From the NCBI GenBank assembly GCA_030052745.1, contig JANBVO010000020.1:124001-188000 (forward strand): a stretch of DNA of 64,000 nucleotides, read 5' to 3'. The stretch is from Pleurostoma richardsiae (taxonomy: Eukaryota; Ascomycota; Sordariomycetes; Calosphaeriales; Pleurostomataceae). This document shows positions 31,512 through 42,697 of the stretch, piece by piece; the first letter of the stretch is position 1; each line of letters opens with the position of its first letter. The notes under the pieces are model-generated. The model searched no databases. It was not told the DNA's origin and saw nothing but the letters and a program-made list of their open reading frames with translations. The position numbers and the translations under genes were made by a program.

Positions 31512-34500
31512 ATGCCCACCATCTACAACACCCTCTACACGACATTCGTCCGGCAGGGATTCGCGAAATCGTTCACAAACGGCTACGCACAGTCGGTCGT
31601 AGCCGCCACCCACCCTCATGTTCTAAACTCCCAGAACCGGCCGTCCTTTGCGGCCCGCCGGAACAGCACCCGGCTCGGCCGCCTCCAGACCCTCCAGCTC
31701 CAGAATGCCTTCCACAGCAGCTCGACCGCAGCTGGTCTTGCGAGCGAGCACCGCCACGACAGGTCCACGAGCCATGGCGGCCTAGACGCCTACTTCGAGC
31801 ACCTCCGTAAGCAGGAGGCTGCCGGCGATGCCGAGAACGACTGGGTCCAGTACCAGTTCCAGAAGCGCATCGAGTGGAAACCGACGCCCGCGTCGATCCT
31901 GCTCGGCTCTGAGGCCAAGGCGCACGATGTCGACGGGGAGGATGCTCATCAGGATGTCGATGGGGAGCGCACGTTCTCTGCGCACGAGGAGGCGGTTCTC
32001 GCCCACATCGACGCCGCCATCGAGAAGGAGATCGAGTTCCGCGAGAGACTAGAGGCCATTGAGGAGGAGGCCCGCTCGAGGGGCGCCTCTTCACCCGCCG
32101 CTTCCGATGTTCGCTCCCGCTCTCTGGAGCCCGTTTCGAGGGCACGCACGCCGGCAAGCATCGCCAGATCCGCAACTCCCCCGGTCGACCCCCAATCTCA
32201 GAGCTATGCCGACCACCTCACAAAGCTCTCCGAGGCTGCTCGGTACGCCGAGATCCCTGCCGTCTTCGAGGCGATGCTGGTAGCAAGCATTCGCCCTCTG
32301 TCGACGGCCTACAATGCTCTGCTGATGGCCGCCATCCACCTGCCCTCCGAGAAGATCGAGATTGTCTCCAAGGCCCTCGATGTCTACGCTGACATGCTCC
32401 GCCGAAAGGTGGCGCCCGACAGCGACACCTACAACATCCTCGTGGGCCTCCTGGCAGCCCGCTCCCTCGAGGTGTCCGCTCTCAAGCAGACGCTCGAGGA
32501 CAAGCGGCTGCGCTTCGGCGGCATGGACGAGCCTGGCAAGTTCATGTTCGCGTCCCACGAGCTGGAGCATGCCATTCTCTCCGAGGACGACCGCCTCGAC
32601 CTCGCCGTCAGACTCTTCCAGTCGTCGGTTGCCTCGCAGAAGGATCTCTACTCCTCCGAGACGTACCACCAACTCATCAGTGCCTGCGCCCAGTCTGGCC
32701 GCGTCTCCGACATGCTGCACCTGTTCGAGCACATGGAGTCCAACAAGGCCACTCCCTTTGCTGCCACCTTCCCCGCCATGATCACGGCCTTCGCGAACAG
32801 CGGCGACCTCGTCAGCGCTGTGGAGTGCTACAACGAGTACAGGAATCTGGCCATCGCTAACGACAAGGGCGAGGCGACGCTCAAGGACCGATTGGATGCT
32901 CAGGTATACGCCTCTGTCATCAACGCCTACGTCATCTCCGACAAGCTCGAGGGGGCTATGAAGTTCTACAAGAAGATTGTGGAGGAGTACGGCGTGCGCG
33001 CAGCTGATATCAAGGACGCCATCGTCAGTCTGGGATTCGTCAAGGGCTTCATCCACCGTGGTATTTACCAGGAAGCCCTCCGGTGGGCTCAGGATGTTGA
33101 GAAGGAGAGCCGGGGCCGCACCATGGGCCAGGTTGCGTCTGTCGCGGCCGACCACGGTGACAAGCAGACAGCACTTGCCGCCTTCGCCAAGCTCCCGCAT
33201 AATGCAGCGGATGTGGCCACTCCGGCGATGGCCATGCTAGCCCTCAGTGTCCGCGAGGGCAACGTTACGGACGCCGCGCAGTACTGGAAGATCCTGAGCA
33301 GCCCCGAGATCGAGGCTGACGCCTCCTTCATTGAGCCCACGGCGATGTACGCAGTCGCCATGATCGGCTCCGGTCAGGTGCTGGAGGGTTTGACGCAGTC
33401 CGAGATGATGTTCCAGCGCATCCGCAAGTCTGGTACTGAGAGCAACTCGCATCTAGCCGACGAGGTGGACGAGGCTGCGGAGTTTGTCTCCAGGTATATG
33501 ACCTCCCGCGGGATCACCGACCCCCGTGAGCTTTCGTCGCAGCCCTCGTCATATCCCGCCCAGAGCTTCGCCACGACTCCCTACCCGTCAACACCGTCTG
33601 TCTCTGTGTCCAGCTACGAGGACACGTTTGATCCGTATGCGCACAACACCGACTTCAAGGGCTCCTCCCTCATCTCTGACGAACTCGAGGGCGCCCACGG
33701 CCGCAAGGGCCCGAAGTTGAACGATGCTCTGTCCCGGTTCCGCAACATGCGTCGTGCTGGCCGCCACCCGCGGTACATCACCTACGCTAAGCTGATCTCG
33801 GCTGCTGCACGTGAGGGCAAGATGGACCTGTGCCACGACATCCTCAACATGGCGCGGACCGATGTTCCCCTGCTGCCCCAGTACTCTGTCGTGCGATACG
33901 GCTGGTCCTCCATCCTCGACGCCATGGTCGGCGCTTGCCTGACCCTGAACAACCGCGGTCTCGCTGAGCAGTACCACCAGGAGCTCCTGGACATGGGAGC
34001 CTCGCCCTCCGCCAACACCTTCGGCCTGTACATCACCACCCTCAAGGAGTCGACCAGGACCTTTGACGAGGCCTCGGAAGCGGTCAAGATCTTCCACCGC
34101 GCCAAGGCCGAGGGTGTCGAACCCTCATCCTTCCTCTACAACGCACTGATCGGCAAGCTGGGCAAGGCGCGCCGCATCGACGACTGCCTGTTCTACTTCG
34201 CCGAGATGCGTGCTCTGGGCATCAAGCCCACGTCCGTGACCTACGGCACCATCGTCAACGCGCTGTGCCGGGTGTCGGACGAGAAGTTCGCCGAGGAGCT
34301 CTTCGACGAGATGGAGGCCATGCCCAACTACAAGGCCCGGCCCGCGCCGTACAACAGCATGATGCAGTTCTTCCTGACCACCAAGCGCGACAAGGCCAAG
34401 GTGCTCGCCTACTACGAGCGCATGCTCGCCCGCGGCATCACGCCCACCTCGCACACGCACAAGCTCCTGGTCGACACGCACGCCACCCTCGAGCCGGTCG

Positions 34501-35048
34501 ACATGGCGGCCGCCGAGGCCGTGCTCGAGGACATCCGCGCGGCGGGCCGCCGCCCGGAGCCCGTGCACTACGCGAGCCTGATCCACGCGCGCGGGTGCGT
34601 GCTGCACGACATGGAGGGCGCGCGCGCGACCTTCGACGCCGTGGCGCGCGACCCGGCGGTCCCGGCCTCGGCGTGCCTCTTCCAGGCGCTCTTTGAGGCC
34701 ATGGTCGCCAACCACCGCGTGGCCGACACCGAGCCCCTGCTGGCCGAGATGCGCCGCCGCCGCGTCGAGCTGACGCCCTACATCGCCAACACGCTCATCC
34801 ACGGGTGGGCGTCGGCGCGCAACATCTCGCGCGCGCGCGACATCTACGGCGCCGTGGGCCGCGAGCGCAGGGAGCCCAGCACGTACGAGGCCATGACGCG
34901 CGCGTTCCTCGCCGTCGAGGACCGCGAGGGCGCCAAGGGCGTCGTCGCGGAGATGCTGTCGCGCGGGTACCCCAGCGCCGTGGTCAACAAGGTGCTGGAG
35001 CTGCTGGGCGGCGGCGCCACGGAGGAGGCCGCCGCCGCCTCCGCGTGA
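31512..35048 (+). CDS. large mitochondrial pentatricopeptide repeat (PPR) protein
   Basis: An intronless frame of 1178 residues. PPR proteins bind single-stranded organellar RNA and control its maturation or translation. The N terminus is rich in Arg, Ser and Gln with few acids (about residues 1-80, including RNSTRLGRLQTLQLQNAFHS), as expected of a mitochondrial leader. PPR-like helical pairs occur in several blocks: YNALLMAAIHL with DSDTYNILVGLLAAR, then SSETYHQLISACAQSGRVSD, and the C-terminal block with FLYNALIGKLGKARRIDDCL and SVTYGTIVNALCRVSDEKFA. A low-complexity Ser/Pro linker lies near residues 670-720. Size and layout resemble Neurospora CYA-5-type proteins (cox1 expression), but I cannot settle orthology by eye. 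The 3' end is very GC-rich. Confidence 0.9.
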   Translation: MPTIYNTLYTTFVRQGFAKSFTNGYAQSVVAATHPHVLNSQNRPSFAARRNSTRLGRLQTLQLQNAFHSSSTAAGLASEHRHDRSTSHGGLDAYFEHLRKQEAAGDAENDWVQYQFQKRIEWKPTPASILLGSEAKAHDVDGEDAHQDVDGERTFSAHEEAVLAHIDAAIEKEIEFRERLEAIEEEARSRGASSPAASDVRSRSLEPVSRARTPASIARSATPPVDPQSQSYADHLTKLSEAARYAEIPAVFEAMLVASIRPLSTAYNALLMAAIHLPSEKIEIVSKALDVYADMLRRKVAPDSDTYNILVGLLAARSLEVSALKQTLEDKRLRFGGMDEPGKFMFASHELEHAILSEDDRLDLAVRLFQSSVASQKDLYSSETYHQLISACAQSGRVSDMLHLFEHMESNKATPFAATFPAMITAFANSGDLVSAVECYNEYRNLAIANDKGEATLKDRLDAQVYASVINAYVISDKLEGAMKFYKKIVEEYGVRAADIKDAIVSLGFVKGFIHRGIYQEALRWAQDVEKESRGRTMGQVASVAADHGDKQTALAAFAKLPHNAADVATPAMAMLALSVREGNVTDAAQYWKILSSPEIEADASFIEPTAMYAVAMIGSGQVLEGLTQSEMMFQRIRKSGTESNSHLADEVDEAAEFVSRYMTSRGITDPRELSSQPSSYPAQSFATTPYPSTPSVSVSSYEDTFDPYAHNTDFKGSSLISDELEGAHGRKGPKLNDALSRFRNMRRAGRHPRYITYAKLISAAAREGKMDLCHDILNMARTDVPLLPQYSVVRYGWSSILDAMVGACLTLNNRGLAEQYHQELLDMGASPSANTFGLYITTLKESTRTFDEASEAVKIFHRAKAEGVEPSSFLYNALIGKLGKARRIDDCLFYFAEMRALGIKPTSVTYGTIVNALCRVSDEKFAEELFDEMEAMPNYKARPAPYNSMMQFFLTTKRDKAKVLAYYERMLARGITPTSHTHKLLVDTHATLEPVDMAAAEAVLEDIRAAGRRPEPVHYASLIHARGCVLHDMEGARATFDAVARDPAVPASACLFQALFEAMVANHRVADTEPLLAEMRRRRVELTPYIANTLIHGWASARNISRARDIYGAVGRERREPSTYEAMTRAFLAVEDREGAKGVVAEMLSRGYPSAVVNKVLELLGGGATEEAAAASA

Positions 35049-36086
35049 GGGGAGCGCGTCCCGCCTACCAGCTACTCGGAAAATTCATCCAGCGGTGTCG
35101 CTCTGTCTCGCTGACCCTCGGTCCGCAAAGAGGCATCCTAACAATTGTTTCCCTTTGTTCATGCGCCTCCTGTTCTTTTGTTTTGCTTGTTTGATACCCC
35201 TGGTCGCTGAGGAGAGGAACTGTTACGAGGACGTGAGAAGGGGGTGTCGAAGGATTGGAGGCGGATGACAAGTGGATGTATCGGTCTGAGGAAGACGAAA
35301 AGATGATCGGATCTAGGGCGAGGGTTCATGCCCCTCGCTTCTAATTCCCTCGTTCTACCTGGCTGTCCTCGCTTCGGGGCAGTGTGTCGTTCGTGGTCAG
35401 CCTTGTGGCTTTTATCTGTCTTTATCAACCGGCGTTCTAGGAGGGTTGAGGGGGGGTGTTCGGAAGTCAGTCACAACCGGCACGGCGGGAATAGGCTGGG
35501 GATGGATATCTCAGGAACGGTGTTCAGCCTGCGGCGTCCGGTCTGGCTCATAGACAAATCTCCACTCTGCATACAGAAAATGATGCAAAACAACAAGCGG
35601 CGGCGGGAACTGGGGGTGGTGGGAATATACACCACAAAAAAGGGACTGGAAAGAGTTGCCCCTGGAGGGCCAAGCAAACAACACTCGCATATAGCGGTTA
35701 TAATGGGATGGGCTTGGCCGGCTCTGGATTCGGTTCCATCGAGCCTTGGGGCTACGGGCCCGACGTCGCTCTGTACTATAGTTTCAAACATGAAGAGAAG
35801 TTCATGCTTTGACCTTGTGTCTTAAGATGCTTCGTGATATGTGGTGATGTCTAGATCCCTTTTCTATACGATGTTTCCTTATAGCAGACTTGATGACGGA
35901 GAGCCTGTACTTGGTAACACTCATGCACAATGTTCGGAGGGAGGATGCGCAGGATCTCTACGGCTGAATAGATCACAGTTCTTCAAAAACACTTTTCCGG
36001 TCCAGGGTATCGATATACACCAGCTCGTCCACTGCATCCCCGATACTCCGCCTCTTCACTCCAGGCAGTTCCAGTGCGCAACGCTC
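35049..36086. other. intergenic region between convergent genes
   Basis: This is about 1.04 kb between the 3' ends of the PPR gene and DBP7. Open frames here lack domain content. No RNA gene or element is seen. Confidence 0.4.
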
Positions 36087-38522
36087 TCACCCAATGTTGA
36101 ACTCTCCAGCCGCGTTCATCACAGCCTTCATCTTCTCCCTCATCCTCCTCGCAGCGTCCTCGTCCGCGCCAGCTCCCCTGCCCACATCTTCATCATCCGA
36201 ATCGAGAGCCGCAGCTCCTCTCTTCTTCCCTACGCCAGAGCCCGTCGCACCAGCAGCCCTCGCCTTCCCGCCATGCGCGGCCCTCCTCTGCACCCCGCCG
36301 CCAATGCCACCCGGCGCCTCCCGCAGCCCAAAGCTCTTCGCCACGTGCCCCAGGTGTAGCTGCGAGATGTCGAAGTACGCGCGCTCTTCCTTGACGTGCG
36401 TCGTGTAGGCGCGCACGTGCGAGCGGAACCCCTGACGGGCGGCGTTGAGCAGCGTGTGGCTGCTGCTCGCGCTGGGCCGGGAAGCTGGCGGCGCAGACTT
36501 GCCGCCCTTCTTGCCCTTCCCCTTACTGCCATCCTTCGAGGACTTCTCGCCTGCGGACTGGTCGGAGGCGAGTATCCGTTGCTCGATGTGCAGCTGCAGG
36601 GCCTCGGCGCGGGCGCTGTAGGACTGCTTCTCCGGCTGCTGGGGGGCCGCGTCGGTGCTGGCAGACGGGGGCAGGTCCACCGGCGACGCAAGCCCCTTCT
36701 GCAGCACCGAGTCGTAGAGCTGCGGCGTCAGCGGGTTCGAAGAGTGCAGCAGCGAGACGTAGCCCTCCTCGCAGCCCGGCATGAGGAACAGTACCGCCTT
36801 GCCCGGCCGGCCGGCGCGCGCCGTGCGGCCGACGCGGTGGACGTGGTCGGCGACGCTGAACGCCGGGTCGTACTCGACGACGAGGTCGACGGCCGGGACA
36901 TCTAGGCCGCGAGAGGAGATATCGGTCGTGATAAGCACGGAGGGGTTCTTGCAGGCGGCGAAGGAGTTGAGCGTCGAGGTGCGCACAGGCTGCGCCAGTG
37001 AGCCGTGTAGCTTGTGGAGTGTGATGGAGGGGTTGGCGGGGGATGTGATGTACGCAGCGGGAGCGACAGTGTCAGCCGTGATGGACTTGGATTTCTCGTC
37101 CTTATCGTTGGAAGGCGAGGACTCCGGCGACGGCAGCGCGGGCGGCGCGGTGGACTTGAGGAGCTCGAAGTGGAAGTCGACGGAGTCGGCGCAGGATATG
37201 AAGACGATGGCCTTCATGACGGAGCCGCGTCTGGCGAATGATGACTTGAGGAGCGAGATGAGGGTGACTAGCCGTAGCTTCGCGGGCACGATGAGGTAGG
37301 TCTGCTTGAGCTGGGACGGGGCGGTGAAGACAGACTCGTTGATCTCTCCTGCCGTCGTGTCGTCGGAACCTCTTGCCGCAGTGATGTGGATCGCATCTTC
37401 CAGGCTGATCTCGCCGAGCCTCTGGACATTCATCTTCATGGTAGCCGAGCATAGAACAGTGACCCTCCGCTTCGGAAGCGCCTGGCCGAGGACCACTCCG
37501 TCCTTGTTCTTTTCTCGCAGCCCTTCTTTTCTGATCTTGCCAACAATGGTCTTGATATCGTCCTCAAAGCCCATCTCCATGAGACGGTCGCCCTCGTCGA
37601 GCACAAGCCACCGTACCGTCCCCACATCGAGGACCTTTGTGTTGTCCAGGTGGTCGGTGAGGCGTCCTGGAGTGGCGATGAGGATGTTCACACCCTTGCG
37701 CAGCCTCGCCTTCTCTGACTTCTTGCTCTCCCCTCCAATGACTTGGGTACTGACAATCCATGGCGCACATCTTAGGACCTTCTCGAGGACGACAGCAATC
37801 TGCTTGCAGAGTTCTCGAGTGGGTGCCAGAATGACAGCGAATAGTCCCGAGTCGCGGTGTATCTTCGTCCCCGTACTCGTCCCGTCCTCGTTCACGCTCA
37901 GGGCCATTATCCGCTGGACGATCGGCAAGAGATATGCCAGCGTCTTTCCTGAACCAGTCTCGGCCTGGAGGAAGGCGTCGCTGTCCTCCGCCACTAGTTT
38001 AGGTATTGTGTTTTTCTGGATCGAGGTCGGCGCTTTCATCTCGAGCTTCGAGGAGAGGTGCTGGGAGATCCGCGGGGAGAGGCCAAGCGCATGAAAGTTG
38101 GCAGCTTCCTCCGTGAGTGGTGCGTTGGACGGCTTGCTTGGCTCGCTTTCTTCTGGGGCCTGGTCCTCGATGACCGTCGTCGGCGTCGGATTAGACGAGA
38201 ACAGGCGAGACGTGATACCCTGTGAGGGTGTCGAATGCGGCCGCGATTCGCCCGATCGGCCACCGCCATCCCGCCCTCTCTGGCCGGAAAAGTCTATCCT
38301 TGGCCGCTTTGAGGGCCTCCCGGAGTCGGCAAAGCCGCCATCATCCCTCGTCGAGTCCTGTCTATGAGGCGGGGTACCGCCGGGGACGGTCTGTTCTCCC
38401 ACTCTCTTCACACTTTTCTGCGCCCTCACCCTGTCTCTCCAGCGGCCGCCTTTGAACTTGACCTGTGTCTTGATCGGGGCATCCCCAATTTCGAAATTGA
38501 GCAGCATGCCATCGTCTGCCAT
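36087..38522 (-). CDS. DBP7: DEAD-box ATP-dependent RNA helicase DBP7
   Basis: Nucleolar helicase needed for 60S ribosomal subunit assembly. Intronless, 811 residues from ATG 38522, chosen because MADDGMLLNFEIGD matches the known family N terminus; an in-frame upstream extension of 43 codons is unlikely to be used. All helicase motifs are visible: the Q-motif region with PTSIQKNTIP, AETGSGKT (I), APTREL (Ia), TPGRL (Ib), VLDEGDRLMEMGF (II, DEGD variant typical of this subfamily), CSATM (III), TTDISSRGLDVP (V) and HRVGRTARAG (VI). The C terminus is basic, with a KGKGKKGGK stretch and FDISQLHLGHVAKSFGLRE, another subfamily mark. Confidence 0.97.
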   Translation of the reverse strand: MADDGMLLNFEIGDAPIKTQVKFKGGRWRDRVRAQKSVKRVGEQTVPGGTPPHRQDSTRDDGGFADSGRPSKRPRIDFSGQRGRDGGGRSGESRPHSTPSQGITSRLFSSNPTPTTVIEDQAPEESEPSKPSNAPLTEEAANFHALGLSPRISQHLSSKLEMKAPTSIQKNTIPKLVAEDSDAFLQAETGSGKTLAYLLPIVQRIMALSVNEDGTSTGTKIHRDSGLFAVILAPTRELCKQIAVVLEKVLRCAPWIVSTQVIGGESKKSEKARLRKGVNILIATPGRLTDHLDNTKVLDVGTVRWLVLDEGDRLMEMGFEDDIKTIVGKIRKEGLREKNKDGVVLGQALPKRRVTVLCSATMKMNVQRLGEISLEDAIHITAARGSDDTTAGEINESVFTAPSQLKQTYLIVPAKLRLVTLISLLKSSFARRGSVMKAIVFISCADSVDFHFELLKSTAPPALPSPESSPSNDKDEKSKSITADTVAPAAYITSPANPSITLHKLHGSLAQPVRTSTLNSFAACKNPSVLITTDISSRGLDVPAVDLVVEYDPAFSVADHVHRVGRTARAGRPGKAVLFLMPGCEEGYVSLLHSSNPLTPQLYDSVLQKGLASPVDLPPSASTDAAPQQPEKQSYSARAEALQLHIEQRILASDQSAGEKSSKDGSKGKGKKGGKSAPPASRPSASSSHTLLNAARQGFRSHVRAYTTHVKEERAYFDISQLHLGHVAKSFGLREAPGGIGGGVQRRAAHGGKARAAGATGSGVGKKRGAAALDSDDEDVGRGAGADEDAARRMREKMKAVMNAAGEFNIG

Positions 38523-38887
38523 TGCTGCGAATGTCGACCGCTCCTTCGTGCGGTGAGAGTAGGTAGGTATGGATCGGGCTAAGAGAAGGGAAAAAAGAAA
38601 AATGGCAGAAAAATATCCAGCTTCGCTATCGATAAGCAAAAGGTGGGTCAACGAAGCATTGCAAACAGCTAGTCACCTACATTGTACAGTAACCGATGAT
38701 CATTGGCTGACGGATCTCGATTGACTTGTTACTCGCAGCATCGCCAGTTCTCTCCCTCCTTTTTGTGCCTTACATAGTAATCCTATGTACAGTACCTGGA
38801 CTCAGGAGCGCGTCGGCAAGAAATTCCCTCTATCATCTACATGGGAGCCCGCTCTGGAGAAACTCATTTCGTCCCTTGGCTATGAAC
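38523..38887. other. short intergenic region
   Basis: This is about 365 bases from the DBP7 start to the stop of the cupin gene on the same strand. It holds the DBP7 promoter. TGTACAGTA-type motifs lie near 38693 and 38786. Confidence 0.35.
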
Positions 38888-39733
38888 TCATCTGATGAAC
38901 TGGTTCGCATAATCCGCACCGAGGCCAACCCTCTCATAATGCTCCCGGGCACTCTGTAGCTTGCTAAAGACATCCTCTATTCCGAGCGCCTTCCCGTCTG
39001 GATCCACGTACACATACGCTCCTGTCACATGAAACAGTGTGATCATCTCGTCCACGCCGTCGGGGACCTCCAGCGTGTGAATGTCGCCGCTCGGCTCATA
39101 TGAGTAGCCGCCCTCGTTGGCCCACCATGCGTGCTCCAGGTAGTGCCACCGACCCTTGAGTGTCACCGCGTGGACGGGGCCGGTGTGCCGGTGGCGTGAG
39201 AGGATGCCCGACCGCCGCACCCGGAGCAGGTTGACGAAGTAGCCCTGCGACACGGAGAAGATGAGCGGCCGGAAATCGATGTCGGGGGCCTGAGGCACCC
39301 AGACGCGCTCGTCGGCGTCCACGGTCGAGAAAGAAGGGAGTGGCGTCGGTAGGATGTTGGGAACTATAAGGTCTTCAACCACATTCGGGAGGGGCGGGCC
39401 CTTGTATGGGATTGCTTCAGATGCCGGCCGCTGGTTCTGTGACTGGGATTGCCCTGATGGGGCTGGTGTCTCCTGGGAAGCCGAACTCATCGTCGAGTAA
39501 TTGCTACACGTCCGAGGCTGAGCAACCGTCTGTGGAACTTGCCGCAGCGCCTTATTAGGGAGAATTGACGAGGCCTTGATTGCTTCCTGGTGAAATCGAC
39601 GAGAAGATGCTGTTGGGTTATTCTTGCCGTTGTTGGCAGCGATCCTACTACTCCTGCAATAGCAGGAAGTCTCCGCCGACCTTATCTTGGAAAGCCTACC
39701 AAGCGCCTGGCCACCTGCCCGCCAGGAGGACAT
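38888..39733 (-). CDS. cupin dioxygenase-like protein (2,4'-dihydroxyacetophenone dioxygenase family), paralogue 1
   Basis: Single-domain cupin, probably a non-haem metal dioxygenase. Intronless in this reading, 281 residues from ATG 39733, or 200 from ATG 39490; the longer form adds an Arg/Ser-rich, acid-poor leader that could target mitochondria. The cupin core has NLLRVRRSGILSRHRHTGPV, HAVTLKGRWHYLEHAWW, YEPSGDIHTLEVPDGVDEM and ITLFHVTGAYVYVDPDGKA. The His-x-His pair and downstream Glu/His are the likely metal ligands. It is very similar to the gene at 52286 on the same strand. Both start choices keep the whole cupin domain. The substrate is unknown. Confidence 0.88.
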   Translation of the reverse strand: MSSWRAGGQALGRLSKIRSAETSCYCRSSRIAANNGKNNPTASSRRFHQEAIKASSILPNKALRQVPQTVAQPRTCSNYSTMSSASQETPAPSGQSQSQNQRPASEAIPYKGPPLPNVVEDLIVPNILPTPLPSFSTVDADERVWVPQAPDIDFRPLIFSVSQGYFVNLLRVRRSGILSRHRHTGPVHAVTLKGRWHYLEHAWWANEGGYSYEPSGDIHTLEVPDGVDEMITLFHVTGAYVYVDPDGKALGIEDVFSKLQSAREHYERVGLGADYANQFIR

Positions 39734-41489
39734 GTCTGCGTGTTCGGAGGAGCGGTTTTTGGCCAAGAAGCAGGCCGGTTATCAGGCATGTACAGTCCCT
39801 TATATGCTAAAGAGTAATGGCGGAAAGGGAGAGGTAGCAGGGGGATATATGAGACGCACCCTGTGCTATGTACAGGGCGATCGACACTGGACGTTCTTTT
39901 GATATTGATGCTCTGAGTCATACGGAGACGACTGAGAAAGACCAGAGGCCAAAGCCAAAGTGCCGGATCTAAACTCACGAACATGTTTCTTTCCACCTCG
40001 GCGGTAATGCAAAGTATCCGGCATTAATGTCGTGGAAGGAAGGGATTTGGGCCTATCGGAGAGGTGACTTGTACTGTCCAGTCAGTTTGTTGCGGAGCTT
40101 CCGGTGGAGCCACTCGCGGTTCCGGTGGAAGTTCATGGATCGCGGGCAAGAAAACTGCCTCTACCACTTCCAACTCGGAATTCGGGGTTGTTTATCGCCA
40201 TAATTGATTCTTCACGTGATATTTTGATCAAAGTCGACAACCGGAATAACGATTAGCTTACCACCAATAGCTATGGGACACTGAAAATGCACATCAACAG
40301 CCACACCGGCTGGCGTCAGCATGCTCCCACACAAAGACACTATGATTACTCCGGGAAGGTTCGTCTCCTTGAGATACGTCAAATAATTTGAGCCGTGCTT
40401 GAGGCTTTCCTCAGTCCCACTTGCTAGTACTATTATGGGAAATCGTAAAGCGAGGAAGCCCGGGACTTTTAAGCCGAGCTAGAAAGGCGTCTGATCTTGA
40501 TAACATCAGGTGAACCAGTTCATTCCCTTGCCATCCTTGGCAAATTATCATTCATGTACGTCGTCACAGCTCAAATTTGAAGCCTTTGGAGTCGTGATAT
40601 GAGCACATGAGGGACATGTGCCGTTTAACTTCATGCTTGTAGTCCCATGGAAGATGTTTCCTTTTAGTGGAGAGCTGTCGGTAGACGACTTATGAGAAAC
40701 AACTGATTTCTCAACGTCGAGGAGGTTGAGAGCATTTTCGATCTCAGCAGCATCCGTTTCCTAGGTCACTTAGGAAGCTGCATGTGTTGAGCATGCAAAT
40801 TACGAACCCGGAAATCTTTAGGGAGGCTACTTTTGATGATCCCGCCTTCAGTGTGTTCTATTCGAGGCAAACTCGATCTATAGGCTCCCTTTCGAACACT
40901 TATAAAAACTTCAAACCTTGAACAGCAAGAAGAACCCGTGATATCTTCTGTGGATAAGCTGAGCACATCCACGAAACTGAGGGCCGGGACGGAACATCTA
41001 GCGTTGACTATGCATTAGTTTTACAATACGCAGTCTTTCTATACTCGGTTCTGGTCAGGTTTCTAAGCATGCTGCATTAGTGTAGTCTATATTGATGCGC
41101 TGATTTCGAGATTCTTGTGACCTTCAAGCTACCTGGCGTAGCGTATCTCTCTATATGGCTGCCTACGCCCTTAAGAGAACAAGGGCTCGCTAATGGACTC
41201 AGCAAAATTTCTCTGCTCAGTGGGGTTCTCTTTCGGTTCCAGGCCGTCAGTGGGACGTGAAAGAATGATGTGACCGCCCTCTACGAACGCCTCTGGAGTT
41301 AAGAAATGTCCGTCTATATCTCCGAGCTTCTGGCGACAATAAATACGGACTGTCACTTCTAAATGAGTTTTCCATAGTAGGTCTTGCACTTCAGATCACT
41401 GGCTTCTCAAGGGTGTTGAGTTCTCCGAAGAGAGTGAGAGATTACCCGCAAAGCCCTTTGGATTGGGCTCATCATCTAAATCCTACACG
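39734..41489. other. 1.75-kb intergenic region, relatively AT-rich
   Basis: This is the left part of the block between the two cupin paralogues. It is more AT-rich than the housekeeping part and holds TGTACAG-type motifs near 39789 and 39869. A 72-codon frame (41171-41389, -) with only a GTG start has no recognisable domain. I see no transposon ends or RNA genes. Confidence 0.4.
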
Positions 41490-42518
41490 ATGACTACGAC
41501 GGCAGCAAAAAGTGGACTTCCAGCCGTTTTCGGTGCCATGACAATTGGCAAAGCAGACTTCGAAGGCGTCCGCGTAACCACTGTTGAATCTGCCAACGCC
41601 CTCCTGGATGTCTTTCAAGCCCACGGCCACAATGAAGTCGACACGGCGCGTGCCTACGGGGGAGGCACGACCGAAGAATACCTTGGAGAAACCAACTGGA
41701 AGGGCCGGGGAATCATCATGGACACGAAGCTTTACCCCAACGCGGGGAAGATCCTGGGAAACCTCGGCAGCAATGCCTACACGCACCGTCCGGCCGATAT
41801 TCGGCGGGGACTGAAGGACAGCCTAGAGGCTTTGAAGACTGACAAGGTTGACATGTGGTACCTACATGGGCCCGATCGAAACACACCCTTCGAAGACACG
41901 CTGCGCGAGGTTAACAGCCTATATAAGGAGGGGTACTTCAGCCGCTTTGGCATCAGCAACTACATGTCGTGGGAAGTAGCTCAGATTTGCGAGATCTGCG
42001 ACCGTAACGGCTGGGTCAAGCCGACGGTATACCAGGGCATCTATAACGCATTACACCGCGCCATTGAGCCGGAACTGATTCCGTGCCTACGGCACTATAG
42101 GATCGCTCTCTACGCGTTCCAGCCCCTGGCTGGCGGATTTCTCACGTCCCGGTACCATCGGGATATGAGAGATGACGATTACGAACCTGGCTCGAGGTTT
42201 GACCCAAAGAGATCGTTGGGAAAACTACACCATAGTCGGTACTGGAACGACTTGTATTTTGAGGCGCTTGACATTATTCGCCCCGTGGCGAAGAAATACG
42301 GACTCACGGAGGCGGAGTGTGCACTCAGGTGGCTGTGCCACCACAGCCAGATGAAGAAGGAGTTCGGCGACAAGATCATTGTTGGCGCTAGTAGCACGCA
42401 GCAGCTGGAGCAGAATCTGGTGGATATGGAGAAGGGACCACTGCCGGAGGAGGTTCTGAACGCTTTGGAAGCGGCGTGGCTGCGGGTTAAGGGGGTTGTG
42501 CCAAAGTACTTCCACTAG
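41490..42518 (+). CDS. aldo-keto reductase, AKR7 (aflatoxin aldehyde reductase-like) type
   Basis: NADPH-dependent reduction of aldehydes or ketones in the cytosol. Intronless, 342 residues from ATG 41490; a longer frame upstream has only TTG. The catalytic tetrad is present: Asp51 and Tyr56 in VDTARAYGGG, Lys80 in MDTKLYP and His126 in WYLHGPDR. GISNYMSWEVAQICEICDR and QPLAGGFLTSRY are typical of the AKR7 branch, as is the C-terminal IIVGASSTQQLEQNL cofactor-binding part. It heads a group of oxidoreductase genes in the block between the cupin paralogues. It looks intact. Confidence 0.95.
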   Translation: MTTTAAKSGLPAVFGAMTIGKADFEGVRVTTVESANALLDVFQAHGHNEVDTARAYGGGTTEEYLGETNWKGRGIIMDTKLYPNAGKILGNLGSNAYTHRPADIRRGLKDSLEALKTDKVDMWYLHGPDRNTPFEDTLREVNSLYKEGYFSRFGISNYMSWEVAQICEICDRNGWVKPTVYQGIYNALHRAIEPELIPCLRHYRIALYAFQPLAGGFLTSRYHRDMRDDDYEPGSRFDPKRSLGKLHHSRYWNDLYFEALDIIRPVAKKYGLTEAECALRWLCHHSQMKKEFGDKIIVGASSTQQLEQNLVDMEKGPLPEEVLNALEAAWLRVKGVVPKYFH

Positions 42519-42697
42519 AATAGGACGGATCTTCACCTATGCTGAGTGACTGCCACCGTAAAGACTTTACATTACCTTTCCTACGTGCTAGATCATACCA
42601 AAGCCGTTGGCTTGTATAGTTAGAATCTCCATATCGTGGTACACGCCGATCCGGTGAAAAGTATGTTTCCAGACCTTCCAGACAAGAGCAATCTCAA

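Noticed and set aside
38523-38651. Upstream extension of DBP7
   Set aside because: The 43 added residues are unlike the family, whereas the Met at 38522 gives the known N terminus.
41171-41389. 72-codon minus-strand frame that looked like a gene fragment
   Set aside because: Only a GTG start, no family recognised, too short to separate from chance.
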